From Exiguobacterium acetylicum (GTDB lineage Bacteria; Bacillota; Bacilli; Exiguobacteriales; Exiguobacteriaceae), in contig NZ_CP081878.1 in NCBI RefSeq assembly GCF_022170825.1, positions 3,059,001 to 3,123,000 of the forward strand: a DNA stretch of 64,000 nucleotides. Reading direction: 5' to 3'. The notes below the pieces were generated by a model that worked only from the letters and a program-made list of their open reading frames with translations, did not search any database and was not told where the DNA came from. Shown one piece after another: positions 48,371 through 57,899 of the stretch (within the stretch, counting starts at the first letter, position 1; each line of letters starts with the position of its first letter). A program made the position numbers and the translations under genes.

Positions 48371-48422
48371 GTGCAGCGGGGTCTCATCTTTAAGCCATTT
48401 ATTAAAGAGGAGGATATGTTTC

Positions 48423-50006
48423 ATGGTCAACTATTCAGATTCCATCATTGCCCTTGTACCTGCTTTACTAGCTATCTTATTAGCCATCTTTACCCGAAAG
48501 GTCGTTCTTTCGCTAGGTGTCGGCATTCTCGTCGGTGCCCTGTTACTCCACCGTTTTAACCCGATCGATACGGTGACCTATCTCGGCAAGAATATCTTCA
48601 GCCTCTTTTGGGCGGACGGTGCCTTGAACGAGTGGAACGTTTTATTACTTGTCTTCTTGTTATTGCTCGGCGTCCTTTCCACATTGATTCAGACATCAGG
48701 TGGCGCACGCGCTTTCGGAGAATGGGCATCGACGCACGTCAAAACGGCACGTGGTGCTCGTTTGGTTGCATTCGGTCTCGGGATTCTGATCTTCATCGAT
48801 GATTACTTCAACAGTCTCGCTGTCGGAAATGTTAGTCGTCCGCTTACGGATCGTCGTGGTGTCTCACGAGCAAAGCTTGCCTACTTGATTGACTCAACGG
48901 CTGCACCTGTCTGTGTTATTAGCCCGCTTTCAAGTTGGGGTGCATTCATCATCTCGATCATTGCTGGTATCTTAACCACTCACTCGATTACGGATTACTC
49001 AGCGTTTAGTGCCTTCATGATGATTGTTCCAATGAACTTCTATGCGATCTTCGCTCTTCTGTTAACGCTTTATATTGCTTACTCTGGTATCTCTGTCGGA
49101 CCGATGAAACAACACGAACGCCGTGCCGCAAAAGGTGAACTTTTCGATGCATCAAAAGGAACACCGATGGGGATGGCAAAAGAGGTCAAGGAACACACGA
49201 ACGGAAAGGTACGGGATCTCGTCGTTCCGATCGTCGTTCTCGTCATCGCTACGATCAGTGCGTTGCTCGGAACAGGTGCTCAGGCACTTGCAGCCGATAA
49301 TCGCCCGTTTACTTTAATTGGAGCATTTGAGGCAACAGACGTCACACGTTCACTCGTCGCTGGTGTCGTCATTAGTTTAATCGTCGCTTTCCTGATGCTG
49401 ATCGGACGAAAAATTCCGGGTCGCGATTACCGCGCAAGCATCGTCGCTGGTATGCGTTCGATGTGGCCAGCAGTCGTGATTCTGTTATTCGCTTGGACGA
49501 TCATCGCTGTCATCGGTGATATGAAAACAGGTGACTACCTTGCAAGTTTCGTCAGCAACTCGATTTCCGCTTCGTACTTGCCGTTCTTATTGTTCTTGAT
49601 TGCCGGCTTGATGGCATTCTCGACAGGAACAAGTTGGGGCACATTCGGGATCATGTTGCCAATCGGTGCGGATCTCGTTATGGCTGTCGATGCCTCACTC
49701 TTGTTACCGACGCTTGCTGCTGTTCTTGCTGGATCTGTCTTCGGTGACCATTGTTCACCGATTTCCGATACGACGATCCTCAGTTCGACTGGGGCTGGAT
49801 CCCATCATATCGACCACGTCACGACACAGTTACCGTATGCTTTAGTTGGTGCTGTCACTGCTGCAGTCGGTTATTTAGTCATCGGTTTCACGGAGTCTTC
49901 AGTCTTCGGTTTCATCGGAGCTCTTGTCACATTCGTACTCTTCGTCGTCGTCTTAAACGTTCTCTCGAAAAAAGGCGAAACCGCTTCGGATTTACAGACG
50001 GATTAA
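48423..50006 (+). CDS. lysW: NhaC-family transporter, LysW-type lysine permease
   Basis: The protein is 527 residues from ATG 48423, after AGAGGAGG; upstream in-frame sequence is the riboswitch and is rejected as coding. About 11-12 membrane helices are present. NhaC signatures include FIDDYFNSLAVGNVSRPLTD, STAAPVCVISPLSSWGAF, FSTGTSWGTFGIMLPI and GSVFGDHCSPISDTT. By fold it is a Na+/H+ antiporter-type protein. NhaC homologues under L-box control in Bacilli have been predicted to be lysine transporters (LysW), and that is the better call here. Confidence 0.85.
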   Translation: MVNYSDSIIALVPALLAILLAIFTRKVVLSLGVGILVGALLLHRFNPIDTVTYLGKNIFSLFWADGALNEWNVLLLVFLLLLGVLSTLIQTSGGARAFGEWASTHVKTARGARLVAFGLGILIFIDDYFNSLAVGNVSRPLTDRRGVSRAKLAYLIDSTAAPVCVISPLSSWGAFIISIIAGILTTHSITDYSAFSAFMMIVPMNFYAIFALLLTLYIAYSGISVGPMKQHERRAAKGELFDASKGTPMGMAKEVKEHTNGKVRDLVVPIVVLVIATISALLGTGAQALAADNRPFTLIGAFEATDVTRSLVAGVVISLIVAFLMLIGRKIPGRDYRASIVAGMRSMWPAVVILLFAWTIIAVIGDMKTGDYLASFVSNSISASYLPFLLFLIAGLMAFSTGTSWGTFGIMLPIGADLVMAVDASLLLPTLAAVLAGSVFGDHCSPISDTTILSSTGAGSHHIDHVTTQLPYALVGAVTAAVGYLVIGFTESSVFGFIGALVTFVLFVVVLNVLSKKGETASDLQTD

Positions 50007-50020
50007 TGTAACATTTTACG

Positions 50021-50058
50021 AAAAAAGGCATTGGATGCGCGCATCCAATGCCTTTTTT
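50021..50058. terminator. Bidirectional terminator between lysW and htpG
   Basis: A stem of about 18 bp (50021-50038 with 50041-50058), ending in A and T runs, serves both convergent genes. Confidence 0.92.
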
Positions 50059-50071
50059 ATATCTATTCGTT

Positions 50072-51940
50072 TCACACCATCAATAAACACACATCATTCG
50101 CGAACGCTACTGGATCTTCAAGCGGAAGTCCTTCAACAAGCAACGCTTGCTGATACATTAATTTTGTATAGCGTTCGAATTTCGAACGATCGTTTTGATA
50201 CGCTGCTTCAAGAGATTGGAACACTGTGTGTGACGGGTTCAATTCGAGAATCTTGACCGCCTCTACTCCTTCGTTATTCGGCATTGCCTTTAGAATTTTC
50301 TCCATCTCGATCGAGACCGCGCCATCTGTCGCAAAACAGACGGGATGTGATTTTAGACGCGTCGATGCTTTGACTTCTTTGACTTGTCCACTTAGCACTT
50401 CCTGCATTGCTTGAAACATCTCCGTTTGTGCGTCTGTCGTCTCTGCTTCTTCTGCTTCAATCCCTAAATCGCTACTCGTGACCGACTTGAATGTCTTCTC
50501 GTTATATGTCACGAGCATCTGGATCGCGAACTCATCAATTTCTTCCGTGAAGTACAAGATATCGTATCCTTTATCACGAACGAGCTCGGATTGCGGTAAC
50601 TTATCTAAACGATTCGTACTCTCACCAGCCGCATAGTAGATATGCGCTTGATCTTCTGGCATCGCTGCGACGTATTCCGCAAGCGTGATCAACTTCTTCT
50701 CCTTCGCTGAGTAGAAGAGGACGAGGTCCTGCACTTGTTCTTTGTGCATGCCATAATCATTATACATACCGAACTTCAACTGACGTCCGAACGCTTGATA
50801 GAATGTTTCGTACTTTGTACGATCCTCGCGCAGGAGGGCTTCGAGTTGCGTCTTGATTTTACTTTGGATGTTTTTCGCGATCAGTTTCAATTGACGATCG
50901 TGTTGCAGTAACTCGCGCGAGATGTTGAGCGATAAGTCTTCCGAGTCGACCATCCCTTTAACGAAACTGAAGTGATCCGGCAACAAGTCGCTGCATTTTT
51001 CCATGATCAAGACACCGTTGGCATAGAGTTCGAGACCTTTTTCAAATTCCTTCGAATAATAATCGTACGGTGCCTGCTCCGGAATGAATAAGATCGATTG
51101 ATAACGAACGGCACCATCGACACTGATATGGATGTGTTTTGCCGGTGTGTCAAAACCATATCGTTTCTCTTGGTAGAAGTTCGTATAGTCCTCGTCTGTC
51201 AATTCCCGTTTGTTCTTCCGCCAGATTGGCACCATGCTGTTGATCGTCTTGACGACTTCAACCTCTTCCGTCTCATCACTGCCTTCGATTGGCTGACGTT
51301 CGAGTTCCTTCATCTCGATTGGATAACGGATGAAATCTGAGTATTTTTTGATGATACTGCGCAAACGATACGTCTCGAGGTATTCGTCATACGATTCTTC
51401 TTCCTCGTTCGCCTTGATGTGGAGCGTAATCTCCGTTCCGACGGTTTCTTTGTCGACTTCCTCGATCGTATAGCCTTCGACACCACGCGATTCCCATTTA
51501 TAGGCGACTGCACTGCCAAATGGTTTTGTAACGACAGTGACGACGTCTGCGACCATGAATGCGGAATAGAATCCGACACCGAATTGACCAATGATATCAT
51601 GACCGTCTTGTGCCTCGTTTTCTGCCTTGAAGGCAAGCGAGCCACTCTTCGCGATTGTACCGAGATTCTCTTCTAGTTCGTCCTTCGTCATTCCGATTCC
51701 CGTATCACGAATGATGAGCTGACGCGCTTCTTTATTTGGTTCAATCGTAATTTTGTAGTGTTCTTTCTCGAACGAAATCGTCTCGTCCGTCAACGCTTTG
51801 TAGTACATCTTATCCATGGCGTCACTTGCATTCGAGATCAATTCGCGCAGGAAAATCTCCTTATGCGTATAGATGGAATGAATCATCATCTCCAGCAATC
51901 GTTTTGATTCCGCCTTAAATTGTTTCGTTTCCATGCTCAT
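50072..51940 (-). CDS. htpG: HtpG, Hsp90 molecular chaperone
   Basis: The protein is 622 residues from ATG 51940 (a second ATG lies two codons later, both downstream of GGGAGG). The N-terminal GHKL ATPase has [17 protein letters not shown], and [11 protein letters not shown]; the middle domain has QRESYxx-type arginine and [13 protein letters not shown]; the C-terminal dimerisation domain lacks a eukaryotic MEEVD end, as expected. It is an ATP-driven chaperone in the cytosol. Its leader carries a perfect CIRCE operator, so it is controlled by HrcA here, unlike B. subtilis htpG. Confidence 0.96.
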   Translation of the reverse strand: MSMETKQFKAESKRLLEMMIHSIYTHKEIFLRELISNASDAMDKMYYKALTDETISFEKEHYKITIEPNKEARQLIIRDTGIGMTKDELEENLGTIAKSGSLAFKAENEAQDGHDIIGQFGVGFYSAFMVADVVTVVTKPFGSAVAYKWESRGVEGYTIEEVDKETVGTEITLHIKANEEEESYDEYLETYRLRSIIKKYSDFIRYPIEMKELERQPIEGSDETEEVEVVKTINSMVPIWRKNKRELTDEDYTNFYQEKRYGFDTPAKHIHISVDGAVRYQSILFIPEQAPYDYYSKEFEKGLELYANGVLIMEKCSDLLPDHFSFVKGMVDSEDLSLNISRELLQHDRQLKLIAKNIQSKIKTQLEALLREDRTKYETFYQAFGRQLKFGMYNDYGMHKEQVQDLVLFYSAKEKKLITLAEYVAAMPEDQAHIYYAAGESTNRLDKLPQSELVRDKGYDILYFTEEIDEFAIQMLVTYNEKTFKSVTSSDLGIEAEEAETTDAQTEMFQAMQEVLSGQVKEVKASTRLKSHPVCFATDGAVSIEMEKILKAMPNNEGVEAVKILELNPSHTVFQSLEAAYQNDRSKFERYTKLMYQQALLVEGLPLEDPVAFANDVCLLMV

Positions 51941-51954
51941 TCTGCCTCCCTTTT

Positions 51955-51981
51955 TTAGCACTCAATCATATAGAGTGCTAA
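51955..51981 (-). promoter_or_regulatory. CIRCE element (HrcA operator) of htpG
   Basis: TTAGCACTC-N9-GAGTGCTAA is a perfect match to the CIRCE consensus. It lies between the promoter and the ribosome binding site. Confidence 0.95.
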
Positions 51982-51992
51982 TTCATCTCCTA

Positions 51993-52020
51993 TTATTAGG
52001 GAGTTCGAAATATCTGTCAA
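51993..52020 (-). promoter_or_regulatory. Sigma-A promoter of htpG
   Basis: On the minus strand TTGACA (52015-52020) and TAATAA (51993-51998) are spaced by 16 bp. The -35 box overlaps the 3' end of the upstream gene. Confidence 0.75.
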
Positions 52021-52886
52021 TCTCCTTTTTCACTGTAGGTCGTGACTTTTTCACGGACGATCATTCCGATTTGACGTAAGTGTTCTGCTGACCCGTAGGT
52101 GCCATGGCTGACGCCATTTTCATCCTTTCGATTACCGAGACCGATGAACTGTTCACTTGGTTTGAAGTGGAGCCCGACGACAGGTACCTGAAATCGTGAC
52201 GAAAAGCTGACTTGAAAAATCGCGTCCGGATAATCCGTTGGTTGATAGGTCGTCCAATCGATGTCTGGTTCAAGCTTCGCAAATCGTTCCGTGTGTTCCT
52301 TCCCGAGTAGGATGATTCCTTTTATCGAAAACAGTTCAAGCAGGCGTAACAAAAATGTCTGACCGAACGGACTATCTTCCAACAATCCACGTTCTTTGAT
52401 TGCTCCCATGTAGTGGTATGTCGGAAACGGGAAAAAATCCAGATGAATGACTGAATCAAGCGTCTTCTCGTAAAACGATGCACCGAGTCCATTCAAGAAT
52501 CCTTCGAGCTTACCGCCACCCGGTCGACCGAACCAGGTCCGGTACACATTTGGTTGTTTGAAGTAGCTATTGAAGCGCCGGATCGATTCCGTCAATGTCT
52601 CTTCTTGTAAATACGCATTCCATGTCATGGATTGTGGACGTATGAAAAGCGGACCGTGCTCGTCAAATCGTAATGCACCCGTCCGGTCTAAAAACTGCGA
52701 TCGGGATGGGTTCGTCGCGATCGTTATCCAACTGCTACGCGTCGCATCACCAAACCAGAGGACAGGTGTCGTTTGGTCGATCAATTCACTTGCGAATGCA
52801 CTCTTCTCGAGTATCATTTGATACTGGACGGCTTCGTGTAATAATTTTTTGGCAAGTTGCCATTGCTCGGATGTCAGCGTTCTCAT
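52017..52886 (-). CDS. Conserved hypothetical, possibly UDG-like fold
   Basis: The protein is 289 residues, soluble, with no membrane segment. I do not recognise it with confidence. The segments WITIATNPSRSQF and GIILLGKEHTERF, and the late VVGLHFKPSEQFIGLGN, are arranged as in uracil-DNA-glycosylase-like Rossmann folds, but catalytic residues are not evident. Its last codons hold the htpG -35 box. It is divergent from the SDR gene. Function is unknown. Confidence 0.5.
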   Translation of the reverse strand: MRTLTSEQWQLAKKLLHEAVQYQMILEKSAFASELIDQTTPVLWFGDATRSSWITIATNPSRSQFLDRTGALRFDEHGPLFIRPQSMTWNAYLQEETLTESIRRFNSYFKQPNVYRTWFGRPGGGKLEGFLNGLGASFYEKTLDSVIHLDFFPFPTYHYMGAIKERGLLEDSPFGQTFLLRLLELFSIKGIILLGKEHTERFAKLEPDIDWTTYQPTDYPDAIFQVSFSSRFQVPVVGLHFKPSEQFIGLGNRKDENGVSHGTYGSAEHLRQIGMIVREKVTTYSEKGD

Positions 52887-53022
52887 CTCCCTCTATACAG
52901 CGATTGTGCTGTTGTAGATGTACCCCCTATCCGCTAACACTAGACGCATCGATGGGTTTAATCTCCATTTCTCCGGGAATCTTTCATAAGGTGAATGATA
53001 CGACTTAGGAGGGATTTAACAA

Positions 53023-53853
53023 ATGGGTAGACTCGATCAAAAAGTAGCTGTCATTACCGGCTCGGCAACAGGGATTGGACAAGCGACCGCACTTGTCTTC
53101 GCAGAACAGGGAGCAACGGTCGTCTGTGCCGATGTCTCACTTGAAAAAGCACAACAAACAGTAGAACAGATTACACAACAAGGCGGGAAAGCGGAAGCCG
53201 TCCATGTCGACGTCTCAGACGTCGAGAGTGTCGAGCAACTTGCGAAGCACATCAAAGAGACATACGGTACAGTCGACGTCCTCTTCAACAATGCCGGAAT
53301 CGATGAACAAGGCGGGAAAGTCCACGATTATCCAATCGATCTCTTCGACCGGATCATTGCTGTCGACTTGCGCGGTACATTCCTCGTCAGTAAATTCTTG
53401 ATCCCACTCATGCTTGATAACGGTGGTTCAATCATTAATACGTCATCGATGTCGGGTCGCGCAGCTGACTTGAACCGGTCCGGTTATAACGCAGCAAAAG
53501 GCGGGATTGCGAACTTCACACGCGCGATGGCAATTGATTATGCGCGTCATGGCATTCGTGTCAATTCGTTGTCGCCAGGAACGATCGAAACACCACTCAT
53601 CGATACACTTGTCGGTGAAAAAGAAAAAGAGCAAGGTAAACAGTTCCGTGATGCGAACGCTTGGATCACACCACTCGGACGACTCGGTAAACCACGCGAG
53701 ATGGCAACGGTCGCTCTCTTCCTCGCATCTGATGACAGCTCGTATGTCACAGGTGAGGACATTACAGCGGACGGTGGTATCATGGCCTATACATGGCCGG
53801 GAGAGATGTTGATCGATTCGAAGTGGAAAGATGAAGCAGAAAAAAGTGAATGA
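53023..53853 (+). CDS. Short-chain dehydrogenase/reductase
   Basis: The protein is 276 residues, a classical SDR. The cofactor loop is TGSATGIG near 12, NNAG is near 90, the catalytic Ser is in NTSSMSG and the Tyr/Lys pair is in YNAAKGG. SLSPGTIETP follows. The C-terminal end with DGGIMAYTWPGE resembles glucose-1-dehydrogenase-type SDRs. An acidic residue after strand 2 (CADVS) favours NAD. The substrate is unknown. The start follows AGGAGGG. Confidence 0.85.
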   Translation: MGRLDQKVAVITGSATGIGQATALVFAEQGATVVCADVSLEKAQQTVEQITQQGGKAEAVHVDVSDVESVEQLAKHIKETYGTVDVLFNNAGIDEQGGKVHDYPIDLFDRIIAVDLRGTFLVSKFLIPLMLDNGGSIINTSSMSGRAADLNRSGYNAAKGGIANFTRAMAIDYARHGIRVNSLSPGTIETPLIDTLVGEKEKEQGKQFRDANAWITPLGRLGKPREMATVALFLASDDSSYVTGEDITADGGIMAYTWPGEMLIDSKWKDEAEKSE

Positions 53854-53860
53854 TGATCTT

Positions 53861-53892
53861 ACGGTGTAACCCTCCGGTTGCACCGTTTTTCT
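53861..53892 (+). terminator. Terminator of the SDR gene
   Basis: An 11-base inverted repeat with one mismatch (53861-53871 with 53876-53886) is followed by T residues. Confidence 0.88.
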
Positions 53893-53993
53893 TTTATCTC
53901 AAGACGTTCAGACCCGTAAATTATTTTCCGAATTCGTTTACCTCCCTGAAGTATTTTTATCAGGGTACAGGATAGGTAAAGGGGGAAATATTT

Positions 53994-55166
53994 ATGCAAA
54001 CAGCCATTACTTACTTACAACGGTGTCTTCAAATTCCAAGCGTCAATCCGATGGACGGGGAAGAAGCCGTCGCACGTTATGTGTACGACTTACTGATCGA
54101 TCATCAAATTACGACAGAATGGATTGAAGTCTCACCGAAACGAATCTGTCTCGTCGCGACCGTTCCGGCGAGCGAAGACGTTTCACGTCCTGCCGTGCTC
54201 GGGCTATCTGGACATCTCGATACGGTTCCGGTGCAAGGAGATGGCTGGACGAAAGATCCGTACGGTGGTGAAATCGAAGATGGACGCATTTATGGTCGCG
54301 GTGCTTCAGATATGAAATCAGGTGTCATGGCGATGGTGCAAGCACTGATTCAATATAGAGAACGTCAAGACCGTCCGAACACCGTCAAACTTCTGATTAC
54401 ATCCGATGAGGAAAATGGGATGACAGGGGCTCGTCATTTGACCGAACAAGGGTATGCGGATGATTTAGATGCTTTGTTGATCACAGAACCAACGAGCGGG
54501 ATGATTGGTTATGCGCAAAAAGGTGTCGTCGGAATCGAAGTGACGTGTCGCGGGAAAAGTGCGCACAGCTCTGCCCCGCAACTCGGACGCAATGCGATTG
54601 ATGCCATGTATCGTGTCATTCAGGAAGTGAAGTCGGAACGCTTCTCGATCACGATGAATCATCACCCAGCGCTCGGTCCAGTCGTTGCGTCAATCACCTC
54701 GATTTCAGGAGGTGAAGGACCGAATGTCGTTCCAAGCCAGGCTTCGTTCTATATGGACATTCGGACGATTCCTGGATTCGGTCGAGAGGATGTTCTTGCT
54801 GCCTTTACAGAAATCGAACGTCGCCTTGTAGCAGAAGACCCTGAGTTTGAAATGAACGTGACGGTCATCAAGGATATTCCGTCATGTGAAACCGATGAAC
54901 AGGCACCTTTCTTACAACAGGTCGCAGATACGATGGAGCAGGTCAGCGGCGTCATACCACGAAAAATCGCTATTCCAGGTGGTACGGATGGTGCCATGTT
55001 CAGCCAATCGAAAAAATCATTCCCGATTGCGATCGCTTCTTTCCATGATTTTCGTCTTGCACACCAAGTGGATGAGTCGATTCTGTTATCCGAATATGAA
55101 CAAACAATTGCGTTTTGTTTCAACTTAATTAAGACACCGCTGCATCAAGCACTTCACTCACATTAA
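53994..55166 (+). CDS. M20 family amidohydrolase (ArgE/DapE-like)
   Basis: The protein is 390 residues. Metal ligands occur in SGHLDTVP, GRGASDMKSG, TSDEENGMTG, ITEPT and the late PGGTDGAMF. A dimerisation insert (KGVVGIEVTCRGKSAHSS) is present. It belongs to the acetylornithine deacetylase/succinyl-diaminopimelate desuccinylase family, but neither arg nor dap genes are nearby, so the natural substrate is uncertain. The start follows AAAGGGGG. It is monocistronic. Confidence 0.85.
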   Translation: MQTAITYLQRCLQIPSVNPMDGEEAVARYVYDLLIDHQITTEWIEVSPKRICLVATVPASEDVSRPAVLGLSGHLDTVPVQGDGWTKDPYGGEIEDGRIYGRGASDMKSGVMAMVQALIQYRERQDRPNTVKLLITSDEENGMTGARHLTEQGYADDLDALLITEPTSGMIGYAQKGVVGIEVTCRGKSAHSSAPQLGRNAIDAMYRVIQEVKSERFSITMNHHPALGPVVASITSISGGEGPNVVPSQASFYMDIRTIPGFGREDVLAAFTEIERRLVAEDPEFEMNVTVIKDIPSCETDEQAPFLQQVADTMEQVSGVIPRKIAIPGGTDGAMFSQSKKSFPIAIASFHDFRLAHQVDESILLSEYEQTIAFCFNLIKTPLHQALHSH

Positions 55167-55168
55167 AC

Positions 55169-55218
55169 AAAGAAGGGACGATTTTCGGGTACAATACCCA
55201 AAGTCGTCCCTTCTTTTT
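55169..55218. terminator. Bidirectional terminator between convergent genes
   Basis: A 13-bp stem (55169-55181 with 55204-55216) plus an inner GGGTA/TACCC stem has A and T runs on both sides. Confidence 0.92.
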
Positions 55219-55224
55219 TAGTCT

Positions 55225-55575
55225 CTATTCGTACACACCAAGCTGAGCCAACGCCTCACTTACATAACTTTGGTCACTACGAAACTGATGACTCGTTTCC
55301 CCGTCAGACCAAGTGATGAAGACACGACCAAGTCGGTCGTATCGTAAGCTAAGATGAACCGTATCCTGCTCAAATACGACTTCCCCCTGTAAAGACTCAT
55401 GAACGCGGGCAAAATCGCGAATGAACGCATCGTATGCTACGAACGGGATGGAAAATCGTTGTTCGCTGTTTTCTCCTGTCATCTGAATCGTCAATTCCTC
55501 TTTGACTGAATCTACGTCTAAAATCTCCCACTTTACACTATGTCCTTCTCCTCTGAATGCTATTCGATGTACCAT
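55225..55575 (-). CDS. Hypothetical beta-rich small protein
   Basis: The protein is 116 residues, acidic, rich in alternating hydrophobic residues (VKWEILDVDSVKEELTIQMTG, VVFEQDTVHLSLRYDRLGRVFITW) that suggest a small beta-sandwich. I recognise no family and see no signal peptide or membrane segment. AGGGAG precedes the start. It is convergent with the M20 gene and divergent from the DUF1801 gene. Confidence 0.6.
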   Translation of the reverse strand: MVHRIAFRGEGHSVKWEILDVDSVKEELTIQMTGENSEQRFSIPFVAYDAFIRDFARVHESLQGEVVFEQDTVHLSLRYDRLGRVFITWSDGETSHQFRSDQSYVSEALAQLGVYE

Positions 55576-55661
55576 CCGATTCTCTCCCTTCCCTATACAG
55601 GATATTCGCTTCCTTTTCTCGAAAGTAACCGATATCTTCTCAATGCGAAAGGAGTCTGCTT

Positions 55662-56087
55662 ATGTCTGATTCGCCAAAAACAGGTCCTACAGAACAGTCC
55701 GTCGACGCTTTTCTAGCACAAGTCGAACCGCCGCAACGTCAAGCAGATGGTATCACATTACGTCAGTTCTTCGAAGAGATCACGGGATACGAAGCCGTCC
55801 TTTGGGGTTCTTCCTTGATTGGTTATGGTGCCTATCATTATCGCTATGCCTCAGGTCATGAGGGCGACAGCTTTTATGTCGGTTTTTCTCCGCGGAAGAC
55901 GAATCTTGTCCTGTATCTCGCGCTTGGTGAAGACGACGTATCAGAACGACTGCTTGCCACTCTCGGTACGTATCGACGCGGTAAGTCCTGTATCTACGTC
56001 AAACGATTGACTGACATCGACCTAGACGTGTTACGAGCGATGATCGAGCACTCGATTTACACGTTAAAAACCATGTACCCTTCTTGA
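55662..56087 (+). CDS. DUF1801 domain protein
   Basis: The protein is 141 residues. GPTEQSVDAFLAQVEPPQRQADG, the LWGSSLIGYGAYHYRY core and a final CIYVKRLTDIDLDVLRAMIE are characteristic of DUF1801. Proteins of this family share a fold with YdhG/CyaY-like proteins; the function is not known. The start follows GAAAGGAG. Confidence 0.8.
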   Translation: MSDSPKTGPTEQSVDAFLAQVEPPQRQADGITLRQFFEEITGYEAVLWGSSLIGYGAYHYRYASGHEGDSFYVGFSPRKTNLVLYLALGEDDVSERLLATLGTYRRGKSCIYVKRLTDIDLDVLRAMIEHSIYTLKTMYPS

Positions 56088-56095
56088 TTTCACAC

Positions 56096-56127
56096 AAAAA
56101 CAGCCGAAGCGGATTCGCTTCGGCTGT
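56096..56127 (-). terminator. Terminator of the MFS gene
   Basis: A 12-bp perfect stem (56100-56111 with 56116-56127) with a GATT loop is followed on the minus strand by T residues. Confidence 0.9.
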
Positions 56128-56139
56128 CCTGTTATCGAA

Positions 56140-57378
56140 TTAATGTCCGCCTTCTGTCCGATCGATATGGCGAATGTGTTTGAGATTGACCCCGATGATG
56201 ATGACGGATAAGAGGACAAAGCCACTTCCGACATAAAACGGTAAGTTCGCGTTGAAGATTTCAGCCAATTTACCGGCCATGAATGGCGCAATGGCTGCCC
56301 CGAGAAAACGTAGGAAACTGTATGCCGCAGATGCTGTCGAACGTTCGACAGGTGCTGCGTCCATGACAGCTGTCGTGATGAGCGTGTTATTATTCCCAAG
56401 CACAGCTCCCGCCAAGATGACACAGACGATGACGACGGCTGGTGTTTCCGTAAAGATCCCCATTAACAGAAGCAAGATCGCAAATGTAATCAACATCATG
56501 ACCATCGCTTTGATCGTTCCGAACCATTGTTTTAGTTTCGGAGCTGTTAAAACCGATGTGATCGCAAGTAACATTCCCCAGCCGAGGAAGACGAATCCGA
56601 GTCCTTGAGCTGGTAGCTTCATGACGAACGGTGCATAAGCCATGATTGTAAAGAAACCAACGTTATAAAGTGCTGCAACGATTCCGAGTGTCAACAGCGA
56701 ACGATGCTTCATCGCTTGGAACGGTGCTTTCAGCGACAACTTTTGTTTCGGTGCAGCAGATGCTGCTGGTTTTGGCATTAAGAAAAGCAAGACAAGAAAC
56801 GCAATGACCATGATTGTCGCAACACCCATGAATGGGGCGCGCCATGTGATTGATCCGAGCGTTCCGCCTAATAGTGGTCCAATCGAAATCCCAAGACCAA
56901 CGGCTGCTTCATACAAAATGATAGCTTTTGCTGTTCCGCCCGATGACAGCGAAACGATCGCAGCGAGTGCGGTTGCGACGAACAAGGCGTTTCCTAGTCC
57001 CCAACCACCGCGTAGCGCGACGAGCGTCCAAATGCTGTCTGCTTGTGAAGCAAAACCAGCAACGACTGCGATGACGGCGATCCCGAGCATTAATGTTCCT
57101 TTTTGACCGATCCGTGACGAGATCGCACCCGTGATTAACATCGCAAATGCCATGACGGCGTTATAACTTGTAAATAAGAGCGTTACCTCACTTTTTGATG
57201 CTTCTAAATTCTCGGCAATCGTCGGTAAGACCGGATTGACGAGACCCATTCCCATGAATGCTGTGATGCTGGCGAAAAAGACTGCCCAAACAGCAATCGG
57301 TTGATGGAATAATCCATGTTTACTTTCTGCTAATACCGTTTCCGGCTCAAGCGTCGTTGTTTTTTCAGCAAGTGCCAT
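56140..57378 (-). CDS. MFS drug efflux-type transporter
   Basis: The protein is 412 residues with 12 predicted helices. A short cytoplasmic N-terminal tail (about 30 residues) precedes helix 1. The region between helices 2 and 3 has ITGAISSRIGQKGTLMLG, the MFS motif A site, and the centre carries a long loop near residue 200. Similar DHA-type exporters expel drugs. It is 26 bp downstream of a CBS-domain gene and divergent from a marR gene with a double operator between them, so MarR control is likely. Confidence 0.85.
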   Translation of the reverse strand: MALAEKTTTLEPETVLAESKHGLFHQPIAVWAVFFASITAFMGMGLVNPVLPTIAENLEASKSEVTLLFTSYNAVMAFAMLITGAISSRIGQKGTLMLGIAVIAVVAGFASQADSIWTLVALRGGWGLGNALFVATALAAIVSLSSGGTAKAIILYEAAVGLGISIGPLLGGTLGSITWRAPFMGVATIMVIAFLVLLFLMPKPAASAAPKQKLSLKAPFQAMKHRSLLTLGIVAALYNVGFFTIMAYAPFVMKLPAQGLGFVFLGWGMLLAITSVLTAPKLKQWFGTIKAMVMMLITFAILLLLMGIFTETPAVVIVCVILAGAVLGNNNTLITTAVMDAAPVERSTASAAYSFLRFLGAAIAPFMAGKLAEIFNANLPFYVGSGFVLLSVIIIGVNLKHIRHIDRTEGGH

Positions 57379-57404
57379 AGTGTCCCTTCTTTCTATTGAT
57401 TGTG

Positions 57405-57860
57405 TTACATGAACTGTTTAAACGAATTTCGGATAACGTCGCCCCGACTAATGATCCCAACAAGACGTCCTGCTTTGAGAATCGGAAGTTTTTTGATTCG
57501 TTTTGCGCCAAGTGTCGCCGCGATCTCTTCCATTTCTGTATCAGCGTCCGCTGTTACGACCTTCAGGCGTGCAAGCTCCATGACAGGTCGATTCAAGATG
57601 TGACGAATCCGGTCTTCGTAGCCTTCTTCGTCCCCTTTGATGACATCTACATATAAGAACGTGTCGACGATGATGTCTTTGTGTTTCCCGATCGCTCGCA
57701 TGATATCTCCGTCACTGATATATCCGACGACCTCCTGCTCGGCATTGATGACGGGAACGCCACTAATACCCGACTGAATGAATCGTTCAATGACCGTACG
57801 AATCAGATCTGTATCGTGTACCGTGATGACTTCTTGTTTCATCGACTCATAAGCTTTCAT
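57405..57860 (-). CDS. CBS domain pair protein
   Basis: The protein is 151 residues from ATG 57860, with AAAGGAG nine nt upstream; a longer reading is rejected. Two CBS motifs are present: VITVHDTDLIRTVIERFIQSGISGVPV (positions about 11-37) and LKVVTADADTEMEEIAATLGAKRIKKLPIL (about 100-129). CBS pairs bind adenosine nucleotides. It is the first gene of the operon with the MFS transporter and lies under the MarR-type operators, which suggests that it senses or tunes efflux expression. The precise role is unknown. Confidence 0.85.
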   Translation of the reverse strand: MKAYESMKQEVITVHDTDLIRTVIERFIQSGISGVPVINAEQEVVGYISDGDIMRAIGKHKDIIVDTFLYVDVIKGDEEGYEDRIRHILNRPVMELARLKVVTADADTEMEEIAATLGAKRIKKLPILKAGRLVGIISRGDVIRNSFKQFM

Positions 57861-57899
57861 CTGAATTCTCCTTTGTCGTTCGTTTCTCATCTATTAAAG

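Noticed and set aside
48225..48422. N-terminal extension of the NhaC-type gene
   Set aside because: This stretch is the L-box riboswitch and its terminator; the real start at 48423 has AGAGGAGG upstream.
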